Positions 1 through 6,790 of a stretch of DNA of 41,814 nt are shown piece after piece (position 1 is the first letter of the stretch; each line of letters starts with the position of its first letter). A program made the position numbers and the translations under genes. The notes under the pieces are model-generated. The model was not told the origin of the DNA. It saw nothing but the letters and a program-made list of their open reading frames with translations, and did not search any database. The stretch comes from Pseudomonadota bacterium (GTDB lineage: Bacteria > Desulfobacterota > Binatia > UBA1149): positions 1-41,814 of the forward strand of contig JACNKC010000073.1 in NCBI GenBank assembly GCA_014382245.1, given 5' to 3'.

Positions 1-16
1 CTCGGGCGCGGGCACC

Positions 17-19
17 TAG
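17..19 (+). other. In-frame TAG inside the VKOR domain
   Basis: In the frame of the VKOR-DsbA gene this TAG sits four codons before the first conserved loop cysteine codon (29-31). The residues on the downstream side (TRFCNVNESVNCDQV) are good VKOR sequence, so the stop lies inside the domain rather than upstream of the gene. It could be a real nonsense mutation, a sequencing or assembly error near a contig edge, or the end of an overlapping neighbour. Confidence 0.7.
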
Positions 20-61
20 ACGCGCTTCTGCAACGTCAACGAGTCGGTCAACTGCGACCAG

Positions 62-1150
62 GTGCTCACCAGCCCCTTCGCAGAACTTATGGGGCTGCCG
101 GTGGCATGGTACGCCATCGTCGTTTACACGGCCACGGCGCTCTGCTTTGCCGGCGCCGCCAGGTTGGCTTCACAGGCCGGCAGGCTGGCGGCTCTTCGTG
201 CGGCCTGCGTGCTGGTGCTTGGCTCGTTGGCCTGGTCGCTGTGGATGGCACTGGTGTCGGCCTTCATACTCCACACCGTCTGCCTGGTCTGCAGCGCCCT
301 CTACCTGCTCACCCTGGCGCTGGCCGCTGTGACCTGGAAAGTCGCATCTCCCTTTCCGCCGGGTGACCTCGTGCTGGGCCGAGCATCGCTGGCGAGGGTC
401 GCGGTGGTCGCGACAATTCTCACCGCGGCTGTAGCGGCCATGAGCGGACCATGGGCGCGGACCTCGACCTCCCCGGGGGCCAACGACAGCGTGAGCCTGG
501 AACAGATTCGCGAATCTCACCCCGATTTTCTCACGTGGTACCTCGGACTGCCCAGGCGAAGCGGAAGCGCGCCAGCCAGTGATACCGAGGCTGGCGATAC
601 CGAGGCTGGCGATACCGAGGCCGTGGTCACGATAGTGGAGTTCTCGGACTTTCTCTGCGTTTTCTGCCGCCGCAACGCCGAGATGCTGAGCGGCCTGCTG
701 GAGCGCCGTAGCGGACAACTGCGCCTGCTACACCGCCACTTTCCGCTTGATACGACCTGTAACGACGGCGTGAGCAGGACCATGCACCCCTTTGCCTGCC
801 ACGCTGCTGAGGCGGCCGAGTGCGCCGGCGAGCAGGGGCGCTACGACGAAATGTCCACCTTGCTGTTTGCTGACCAGGACAAGCTGCTTCCCACCACCGT
901 GGCAAAGCTCGCGGCCGAGACCGGGCTGGACAGCGCCGCCTGGCAGAAATGTATGGACTCCGGCCGGGGCATGGACCGCGTTACTGCCGATGCCCGCGCA
1001 GGAATCGAGCTCGGTGTGAGCTCCACCCCCACCATGTTCTTCAACGGGCGACGGATCGAGGGGGCCTTTGACGGCCCCGGTGGATACGACCTGGCCGTGT
1101 TGACCGAGCTGGCCCTGCTGGCGCAAAAAAGCCAGTCGCCCGCGGACTGA
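62..1150 (+). CDS. VKOR-DsbA fusion disulfide-bond-forming protein, 5' end interrupted and cut by window edge
   Basis: A membrane vitamin K epoxide reductase (VKOR) domain is fused to a DsbA-like thioredoxin domain. Such proteins oxidise exported proteins and pass electrons to quinone. In the 362-residue form from GTG 62, several hydrophobic helices fill residues 12-130. The VKOR CXXC is CLVC (C74, C77). The thioredoxin domain starts near residue 188, with CVFC (C199, C202) and a cis-Pro motif SSTPTMFF near the end. The same frame upstream of 62 encodes the conserved VKOR loop pair, Cys at 29-31 and Cys at 53-55 (CX7C, then NCDQV), so the true protein begins further left. An in-frame TAG at 17-19 breaks that frame, and GTG 62 is only the first start after it. 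Residues 174-187 are an acidic DTEAG repeat linker between the domains. The family call is firm; whether this copy is intact is not. Confidence 0.88.
   Translation: MLTSPFAELMGLPVAWYAIVVYTATALCFAGAARLASQAGRLAALRAACVLVLGSLAWSLWMALVSAFILHTVCLVCSALYLLTLALAAVTWKVASPFPPGDLVLGRASLARVAVVATILTAAVAAMSGPWARTSTSPGANDSVSLEQIRESHPDFLTWYLGLPRRSGSAPASDTEAGDTEAGDTEAVVTIVEFSDFLCVFCRRNAEMLSGLLERRSGQLRLLHRHFPLDTTCNDGVSRTMHPFACHAAEAAECAGEQGRYDEMSTLLFADQDKLLPTTVAKLAAETGLDSAAWQKCMDSGRGMDRVTADARAGIELGVSSTPTMFFNGRRIEGAFDGPGGYDLAVLTELALLAQKSQSPAD
581..622 (+). repeat. 15-bp tandem repeat in the VKOR-DsbA linker
   Basis: The unit GATACCGAGGCTGGC occurs at 581-595 and 596-610, and its first 11 bases (GATACCGAGGC, then C) at 611-622. 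It encodes DTEAG-DTEAG-DTEA between the membrane domain and the thioredoxin domain. A repeat of this kind would be expected to vary in copy number, changing linker length in steps of five residues. Confidence 0.9.
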
Positions 1151-1285
1151 CGCCGCAGGCCGTCTCGCTCGGGCAGCGCAAAGCAGAACGCACATCACCC
1201 GCCCCCCCCCTCTGGCAACCGGGCCACACCCTTGCGCGATTGCAAGACCGTCCACCTGCTCTCCCATGCGGGGGGGGCAGTTATA

Positions 1286-1299
1286 CCCACACTGGTGGG
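1286..1299. repeat. Inverted repeat upstream of the sigma-54 promoter
   Basis: CCCAC-ACTG-GTGGG forms a perfect 5-bp dyad whose right edge is about 40 bp from the -24 element at 1340. It could be a binding site for an activator, but short dyads occur by chance in GC-rich DNA. Confidence 0.3.
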
Positions 1300-1339
1300 C
1301 ATTTCGGCTCATCCGGGTTGTCGCGCTGCCGGTTCTAGA

Positions 1340-1355
1340 TGGCACACAAGTTGCT
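1340..1355 (+). promoter_or_regulatory. Sigma-54 (-24/-12) promoter for the LuxR-type gene
   Basis: The sequence TGGCACACAAGTTGCT matches the sigma-54 consensus TGGCAC-N5-TTGC(A/T) at every conserved position. The GG is at 1341-1342 and the GC at 1353-1354. It is followed by a T-rich patch, and transcription is predicted to begin near 1366. The regulator gene starts at 1409 on the same strand, leaving a leader of about 43 nt that contains its ribosome binding site. Such promoters need an AAA+ enhancer-binding activator. Confidence 0.75.
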
Positions 1356-1408
1356 TTTCAGTCCCCATGATCGCCGCACCAAGACTACTTACGAGGGGAA
1401 TATAACCA

Positions 1409-1714
1409 GTGAAGAACTTTCTCATTTCCGACCCGGTGCGCACACAATCAGGCAACGCCGAATCGCAACACCAGGAACAGCCATACGAGGGCACGTTTCG
1501 CTACGAGCCCAACATGCCCAGGCCCAACCTCACCGAAAGGGAAAAAGAAGTACTGCGCCTGGTCTGTGATGGCCTGACCAACGCCGAGATAGCCGGCGCT
1601 CTGCACGTCTCCCGGGAGACGGTTAAATCAGAGTTGAAGCGGATCTTCCGCAAGATCGGCGTCGCAAATCGTACCCAGGCCGCCGTGCTGCTCGTAAAGC
1701 AGCGCTGGGTCTGA
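1409..1714 (+). CDS. Stand-alone LuxR/GerE-type helix-turn-helix protein
   Basis: This 101-residue protein has a LuxR-family DNA-binding domain in residues 38-97: LTEREKEVLRLV, then LTNAEIAGALHVSRETVK, then the recognition-helix region ELKRIFRKIGVANRTQA. The first 35 residues are polar and show no receiver, PAS or autoinducer domain, so it is a minimal DNA-binding unit like GerE-type proteins. GTG 1409 is chosen because GAGGGG (1393-1398) lies 10 nt upstream; ATG 1515 is possible but has no comparable site. A sigma-54 promoter precedes it and a strong hairpin follows. The next gene, an S41 protease, is on the same strand and is a possible target, which is inference. How its activity is switched cannot be seen. 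Confidence 0.85.
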   Translation: MKNFLISDPVRTQSGNAESQHQEQPYEGTFRYEPNMPRPNLTEREKEVLRLVCDGLTNAEIAGALHVSRETVKSELKRIFRKIGVANRTQAAVLLVKQRWV

Positions 1715-1740
1715 ACCAACAAATTTCTCTCCTCCCTTCG

Positions 1741-1780
1741 TGGCAGCCGGGGTCCCTTTGCGGGGTCCCGGCTGTTGCCA
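1741..1780 (+). terminator. Strong hairpin after the LuxR-type gene
   Basis: AGCCGGGGTCCC (1745-1756) pairs with GGGGTCCCGGCT (1762-1773) around a TTTGC loop. This is a 12-bp stem with two G-T pairs, and flanking TGGC/TTGCCA bases may extend it. No T-run follows, so it may attenuate transcription or protect RNA rather than terminate fully before the protease gene. Confidence 0.45.
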
Positions 1781-1820
1781 TGGGCCCCCGAACCCGGGGT
1801 GAGACTCAAGGGATGCCAAT

Positions 1821-4565
1821 GTGCCAGGGTTACTCCTCGGCCCTGTAGCACTGCGGATTCCGACAGGCCGGGACTTGCTATACAAGTTCGGGCTGGCGAG
1901 GCAAAAATTGTTGAAACGGAGACAATTAGAGCAGCTACAACCCACCCTTCGCCGGCGACGCAAGCCGCGCAGGCTGGCACTGCTGGTGACAGCCGTTGCC
2001 CTGCTCGCCTGCGGCCTGGCGCTTCACCAAACGCTGTCTTTTGCCTCCTCCACTCTCGACTACGGACTCAACCTGATCCAGCGCTACTACCTCTTTGACG
2101 CTGAACTCAATAACGAAAAGCTGCTCGGCGACTCGCTGCAGTACCTGGAAAACAGGATCCCCGAGCTGACGTCTGACACCGAGGACGATAAGTCCTACAC
2201 CGTGCGAGTGGGCAGCTGCACTCTGCGCGTGGAAGCCCCGCCGGGACCGGACCTGTCGGCGCTCGCCGAGCCGCTCGCCAAGGTCGCGGTGCTGACCGAG
2301 CGCTGCGTGAAAGACCTGCCCGAAGAACTCGACTCGCTCGAAAGCGTGTTGCTGTCGGGGGTGCTCTACGGACTTGATCCCTACTCGATACTTTTCAGCG
2401 CCAAAAAACACACCGAGCACACCATCCAGTTCAGAGGAAAGCTCGCTGGTATCGGTGCCCGGGTCGGCATACGCGAAGACGAGCTGACGCTGATCAAGGT
2501 GTACGAGGACTCGCCTGCCTACAAGGCCGGCCTGCGCGACGGCGACGTCGTGCAACGCATAGGCCCGATGTCGGCCGCCAACATAACAGTGACCGACGCT
2601 GTGGCCCGCATTCGAGGCCCGGTGGGCACGGAGATAGCCCTCGCGGTGCGCAGCGAAGGCTCGGACGAAACGCATGTTGAGACCGTGACCAGGGGCATGG
2701 TGACCATCCCGTCTGTAACCGTAGAATTGCTCCCCAACGACGTGCTCTACGCCGAGATAACCCACTTCAGCCAGTCTACGCCCAACGATTTTCGCGACGA
2801 GGTACTCTCAGTGGTCGAGGCCAACCCCGGCTTGCGCGGCCTTGTAATTGACCTGCGTAGAAACTCGGGCGGGAGCATGCTGGGCGCGTCCTCGATAGGC
2901 GACCTCTTTCTCAAGAAGGGAATGCTCATAACTACCGCCGGCCGGAAGGGTAAAGCGGTGTCGGGACTTCGCGCCGAGATCGCCGCCGGCGAAGACGCTC
3001 CCTTGCTCGACATGCCGGTCGCCTTCCTCACCTCGCCGCGTACCGCTTCGGGGTCCGAACTACTGGCGGCCGCCCTGCGAAACAACAACAGGGCTATTGT
3101 TGTAGGCGAAAGGTCTTACGGAAAAGGAACCGTCCAGAAAACTTACCGAATGAACGAAGGAGCGGCCATCAAACTCACGGTGGGCCGCTTTCTTCCCAAC
3201 AAGCTGCCCATACCCGGTGGTGGGCTGGTGCCCGACGTCGAGCTGAGAGAAATCGAGCTGCACGACAAGGGCACCCTGCTGCGCGGCTACCGCGACCTCG
3301 ACGACCTCCCCTTCTGGCTGCGCACGCCAACCTGGTCTGCCGCGCCGGTGAGAAAGCCCGCGGCGGTTATATCGATAGCCCGGACGGTGACCGACGAAGA
3401 ACTAGATAACCCCGATCACGATGACGAAAACGCGGACCGACCCGACCCCGCCCGCGAGCTGGCAGTGGCCATCCTCAGGGGCTACGGCTCAAGATCGGGC
3501 TCGGAAATGCTCGCCTCCGCGCGCCACTTTCTTGACCTCAAGGGCAGGCAGGCCGATATAGAAGTCGAGCAGTTTCTCGGCCGACAGGGGATCGACTGGA
3601 GCCGCGGCAGCCGGCCGGCCGGCGAGGCCGTGCTCGAGACCAGGGTTGAAACCAGTGGTGGCAAGCTCAACCCCGGCGAAGAAAATACCGTCACCGTGAC
3701 GGTTACCAACCGCGGCGATGCGCCGCTTTTCAGACTCAGGGCCGTCAGCGACTCGGCCGCCACCGGGCTCGGCGCCTGGGGTTTTCTTTTTGGCCACATC
3801 GAGCCCGGCGAGAGTCGCAGCGCCAGTTTCACGACCAAGCTCCCGGTTTCGCTGCGCACCAGCCGCCGCCAGGTCGAGCTGAGATACTTTGACGACGACG
3901 GCCTACTGAGCAAGACCGGGCCTTCCTACCTGGCCGTGGAATCCGCCGGCCGTCCGTCCCTTGCCTGGCGGACCAGGGTAGAGCAGCCCGACGAGAAGTC
4001 GCGCACCGACATAGTGGTCGAGATCGAGAACCGCGGACAGAGCGCCACGCGTAACCTCCGTGTCTTCGTCAAGAACTCGCTGGGCGAAGACTTCGAGCCG
4101 CTGGACATCATGCACCCGCTGGACCCACTGGCCCCCGGCGAGAAAAGAGAAATCAGGCTCGGCCTTCGTCGCACAATCGAAACAGTTGAGATACCCGCGG
4201 CCACGGTGGTCGTGAGCGACGCAGACTTCGAGGTCTTCATGGAAACCGAGGTGCCGCTGTCTACAGACACCGCCACCAGTAGCTGGAGGCAGGCGCCTAC
4301 TGTAAAACTGGAAATTGCCCGCGAAGCCAACGACAGCGGTGACTACCGCCTGCTGGCCCGGGCTACCGACGACTCCGGCCTCAGCCTGGTCATCGCCACC
4401 CTCGACGGCGACCAGGTAGACTACGTCGAAGCTTCAGAGTCGACGACACCGATGAAAGACATCAGCCTCAAGATGATGTGGAACCCCGACAAGGGCGTCC
4501 GCAATTACAGCATCCGCGCGGTCGACCGCGACGGACTGATCACCGTCTACCACGCCGCGCTCTAG
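1821..4565 (+). CDS. Membrane-anchored S41 (C-terminal-processing) peptidase with PDZ and Ig-like C-terminal domains
   Basis: The protein has 914 residues. A basic N-terminal stretch (residues 40-51) precedes one transmembrane helix at about 52-69, placing the rest in the periplasm. A PDZ domain spans about 205-285. The S41 catalytic domain (about 290-480) contains LVIDLRRNSGG, the nucleophile region TASGSE (Ser410) and SYGKGT (Lys435); the 25-residue spacing equals that of the Ser/Lys dyad in known CtpA/D1 proteases. After an acidic linker, residues about 600-690 and 695-830 look like beta-rich CARDB/Ig-type domains (for example NPGEENTVTVTVTNRG). It is much longer than ordinary CtpA (400-550 residues) and recalls long S41 peptidases of myxobacteria. 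GTG 1821 has AAGGG eight nt upstream; TTG 1908 or 1911 are alternative starts. The substrate is unknown. Confidence 0.88.
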   Translation: MPGLLLGPVALRIPTGRDLLYKFGLARQKLLKRRQLEQLQPTLRRRRKPRRLALLVTAVALLACGLALHQTLSFASSTLDYGLNLIQRYYLFDAELNNEKLLGDSLQYLENRIPELTSDTEDDKSYTVRVGSCTLRVEAPPGPDLSALAEPLAKVAVLTERCVKDLPEELDSLESVLLSGVLYGLDPYSILFSAKKHTEHTIQFRGKLAGIGARVGIREDELTLIKVYEDSPAYKAGLRDGDVVQRIGPMSAANITVTDAVARIRGPVGTEIALAVRSEGSDETHVETVTRGMVTIPSVTVELLPNDVLYAEITHFSQSTPNDFRDEVLSVVEANPGLRGLVIDLRRNSGGSMLGASSIGDLFLKKGMLITTAGRKGKAVSGLRAEIAAGEDAPLLDMPVAFLTSPRTASGSELLAAALRNNNRAIVVGERSYGKGTVQKTYRMNEGAAIKLTVGRFLPNKLPIPGGGLVPDVELREIELHDKGTLLRGYRDLDDLPFWLRTPTWSAAPVRKPAAVISIARTVTDEELDNPDHDDENADRPDPARELAVAILRGYGSRSGSEMLASARHFLDLKGRQADIEVEQFLGRQGIDWSRGSRPAGEAVLETRVETSGGKLNPGEENTVTVTVTNRGDAPLFRLRAVSDSAATGLGAWGFLFGHIEPGESRSASFTTKLPVSLRTSRRQVELRYFDDDGLLSKTGPSYLAVESAGRPSLAWRTRVEQPDEKSRTDIVVEIENRGQSATRNLRVFVKNSLGEDFEPLDIMHPLDPLAPGEKREIRLGLRRTIETVEIPAATVVVSDADFEVFMETEVPLSTDTATSSWRQAPTVKLEIAREANDSGDYRLLARATDDSGLSLVIATLDGDQVDYVEASESTTPMKDISLKMMWNPDKGVRNYSIRAVDRDGLITVYHAAL

Positions 4566-4567
4566 TT

Positions 4568-4598
4568 GTCCGGCGAGAGCTGCCCGGCGCGCCCGGAC
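4568..4598. terminator. Weak hairpin between convergent genes
   Basis: GTCCGG (4568-4573) and CCGGAC (4593-4598) can pair in the 42-bp gap between the S41 protease and the convergent prolyl isomerase gene. The loop is long and there is no T-run, so a terminator role is only suggested by position. Confidence 0.25.
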
Positions 4599-4607
4599 GA
4601 CGAAGCG

Positions 4608-5579
4608 TTACTCTTCGGTCTGCGAAGCCTCGCCCGACTCCAGGTCCTCGCCCTCGTCGCCGGCAAGAACGTCAGCGTTAATGCTGAGTCCCGATTTCTC
4701 CTTGATCGAGGCTATGAAATCGTCGGTCGCGGTGCGCCGCTTCAAGTTGACCAGGCGAACCCGTATCTGAGTCTTGACGTCATCAAATGATTTCTGCGCG
4801 CCGTCTTCACGACCGGTGCGGCGTATGACGTGGTAACCGAAGCGTGTCTTCAACGGGCCCACCAGCTGCCCGTCCTCTTCGATTCCAAACGCGGCCTCCT
4901 CGAATTCCTTCACCATGCGGCCCCTGCCGAAAAACCCGAGGTCACCGCCACGCTTGGCGTTTGACTGGTCGGTGGAGTGCTCGGCTGCCAGTTCGGCAAA
5001 CGCGTCGGGGTCAGCTTCAATACTGGCCAGTATTTCAGCGGCGAGTTCTTCCTCGGCCACCAGTATGTGGCTTACGCGCACCCGGTCGGTGGCGAACTCG
5101 GCCTTGTTATCAACAAAGTACTGGCGCACTTCGTCCTCGGTTACCGTGGCCGCCTGGCTTTCGCGCATCATTTTCTGCACGACCAGCCTGCGCTCAAGAT
5201 CTCCTACCTGCTGCCGTATGGCCGAGTCCTGGTCGTAGCCCCGGGCCCGGCCCTCGTCGAATACTATTTCCGACACCAGGTGGTTCTCGAGATACTGGAC
5301 CTTCTTGTCCACGGTGTTGAGCGACGTACGGGCGCGGGTGTTGAGCTTGTCGAGCAGAGCTTCAAAGTCGGACTCGCTGAACGACTTGCCGTTGTAAGTG
5401 GCGAGTGTCGCACTGTCTGCCTGCTCCGCCACTGCCGCGGGCTCAGCCTGTCCACCATTGGAGGCCTCTTCGCCGCCGCCGCAGCCAGCTATCATAAAAA
5501 CAGCTAGCAGAATTGCCGCGAGCACTTGCCCGCGCGAACTCCTCAAACCCGAACCTTTACCAGCTCTAGCGATAAACAT
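4608..5579 (-). CDS. Lipoprotein parvulin-type peptidyl-prolyl cis-trans isomerase (PpiC/PrsA-like)
   Basis: This 323-residue lipoprotein foldase should act on exported proteins in the periplasm. The signal peptide ends in a lipobox MIAGC with the lipidated Cys at position 33, followed by a low-complexity G/E/A linker. A SurA-N-like helical segment (about 60-165) precedes a parvulin domain at about 165-260, with VSHILV, GGDLGFFGRGRM and TRFGYHVI motifs. The tail is acidic (EGEDLESGEASQTEE). ATG 5579 is chosen because GAGAGGAG lies about 7 nt upstream and the signal peptide starts there; a 30-residue upstream extension in frame lacks signal character. A perfect TATAAT and an inverted repeat lie in the 91-nt gap after selD, so it may have its own promoter as well as read-through from the sel genes. 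Confidence 0.9.
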   Translation of the reverse strand: MFIARAGKGSGLRSSRGQVLAAILLAVFMIAGCGGGEEASNGGQAEPAAVAEQADSATLATYNGKSFSESDFEALLDKLNTRARTSLNTVDKKVQYLENHLVSEIVFDEGRARGYDQDSAIRQQVGDLERRLVVQKMMRESQAATVTEDEVRQYFVDNKAEFATDRVRVSHILVAEEELAAEILASIEADPDAFAELAAEHSTDQSNAKRGGDLGFFGRGRMVKEFEEAAFGIEEDGQLVGPLKTRFGYHVIRRTGREDGAQKSFDDVKTQIRVRLVNLKRRTATDDFIASIKEKSGLSINADVLAGDEGEDLESGEASQTEE

Positions 5580-5595
5580 CGTTGTCTCCTCTCCC

Positions 5596-5617
5596 CCTGC
5601 ATTTGAATGCATGCAGG
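5596..5617 (-). repeat. Inverted repeat in the leader of the prolyl isomerase gene
   Basis: A perfect 7-bp dyad, CCTGCAT and ATGCAGG around an 8-base centre, lies between the -10 element (5634-5629) and the ribosome binding site (about 5592-5585). It could be an operator or a leader RNA hairpin close to the start codon. Confidence 0.4.
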
Positions 5618-5628
5618 AGCCAGCAATC

Positions 5629-5634
5629 ATTATA
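5629..5634 (-). promoter_or_regulatory. -10 element (TATAAT) before the prolyl isomerase gene
   Basis: A perfect TATAAT on the minus strand stands out in this GC-rich gap, 49 nt upstream of ATG 5579. The -35 region about 17 nt further upstream (TCGGAC) is a poor match, so the promoter may depend on an activator. Confidence 0.45.
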
Positions 5635-5670
5635 CACGGCCGCGGGGCCGGGTCCGACACTGAAATCACG

Positions 5671-6750
5671 TTACTTCAGTGTCACCCTGCTGCGTGTGCG
5701 CGGCCCGGCCGCCTGCACCTCGCCCACGATGGCGGGCCTGAGGCCGCGGTCGTGCAGGGCTTCCACCAGTTGGTGGGCATCGTCGGGTCCGAGCGCCATG
5801 AGCAGGCCTCCCGAGGTCTGGGGGTCGAGCAGGGCTTCTACGGTCGCCAGTTCCGCGTCGCGGCCCAGCGACAGGCGCCCCCCCAGGAACTCGCGGTTGC
5901 GACGGGCACCGCCGGTGGTGAAGCCAGCCTCGGCCAGGCGCGCAGTACCCGGAAGCAGCGGTAACGCAGTCGAATCGAATACTATCTTGACGCCGCTCGA
6001 GGCAGCCACCATTTCGGCAGCGTGTCCAGCCAGCCCGAAACCGGTGACGTCAGTACACGCGTGCACCCGGTAACGCAGCATCAGCGAAGCGGCTGTGTCG
6101 TTGAGCTCCACCATTGATTTTGCGACCGCATCTTCTTCGGCCTGCGTGGTCTTGCGCTGCTTGATGCCGGTCGAGACGATACCGGTGCCCAGCGCCTTGG
6201 TCAGGACCACCAGGTCTCCAGCCTTCGCGCCACCGTTACGTACAATACGATCGGGGTGGACAAGCCCACTCACCGCCATGCCGTACTTGAGATCGCTGTC
6301 TTCCACGGTGTGGCCACCGACGATCACGCCGCCGCCGGCGCGCACTCGTTCATCTCCACCCGCCAGTACGGCCGTCAGCACCTCGCTACCCATTTCGCCG
6401 AGCGGGAAGGTAACTATGTTGAGCGCCGTTACGACCCGACCTCCCATGGCGTAGACGTCGCTCATGGCGTTAGCGGCAGCCACCTGGCCAAAGGTGTAGG
6501 GGTCATCGACCATGGGCGTAAAAAAATCCACGGTCGTCACCAGAGCCAGGTTCGAGCGCAGCCGGTAGACTCCCGCGTCTTCGCTGTCGGTCATCCCGGC
6601 CAGCAGGCGAGGGTCGTCGTTGGTCGGCAGGCCACCCAGTATCCGGCCCAGGTCCGACGGACCCAGCTTGGAAGCTCAACCACCGGCCCGTGCTTTCTCG
6701 GTGAGCCTCACTGTCTCGCGACCCCTGGCCGTCTTCGCTTTCTTTGCCAT
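5671..6750 (-). CDS. selD: Selenide, water dikinase (selenophosphate synthetase), selenocysteine-containing
   Basis: SelD makes selenophosphate from selenide and ATP, the selenium donor for selenocysteine synthesis. The body is typical: TTDFF-like TTVDFFTPMVDDP, FGQVAAANAMSDVYAMGG, GGHTVED, TDVTGFGLAGHA and PQTSGGLL. A conventional reading starts only at ATG 6594 and loses the catalytic N-terminus. Reading from ATG 6750, which has GAGGAG about 8 nt upstream, gives 52 more residues in frame with one UGA at 6678-6676. Around it the sequence is LTEKARAGG-U-ASKLGPSDL, aligning with the SelD active-site motif GGC..K. Thus Sec25 replaces the catalytic Cys and Lys28 matches the essential Lys of E. 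coli SelD. The full product is 359 residues, close to family length. A SECIS-like hairpin follows the UGA. It lies 40 nt after selB. Confidence 0.93.
6648..6678 (-). promoter_or_regulatory. Selenocysteine UGA codon and bacterial SECIS hairpin in selD
   Basis: The UGA occupies 6678-6676. Nine bases later CTGGGTCC (6666-6659) pairs with GGACCTGG (6655-6648) around a GTC loop. This is an 8-bp stem with two internal G-T pairs. The loop starts 18 nt after the UGA and carries the G-U expected for SelB binding. Size, distance and loop content fit the known bacterial SECIS pattern, and SelB is encoded next door. Confidence 0.82.
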
Positions 6751-6790
6751 GAAAAACTCTCCTCGCCCGACCGTGGCCGCCGCGGTGCCT

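Noticed and set aside
17-19. TAG recoded as pyrrolysine or another amino acid
   Set aside because: Nothing in the window supports amber recoding; mutation, assembly error or window-edge effects are simpler.
5580-5669. 30-residue N-terminal extension of the lipoprotein isomerase
   Set aside because: It would displace the signal peptide from the N-terminus, whereas ATG 5579 has a strong ribosome binding site and a correctly placed lipobox.
6592-6594. ATG 6594 as the start of selD
   Set aside because: It removes the conserved N-terminus with the catalytic residue and Lys28. The upstream frame continues with SelD-like sequence through a single UGA and begins at an ATG with a good ribosome binding site.
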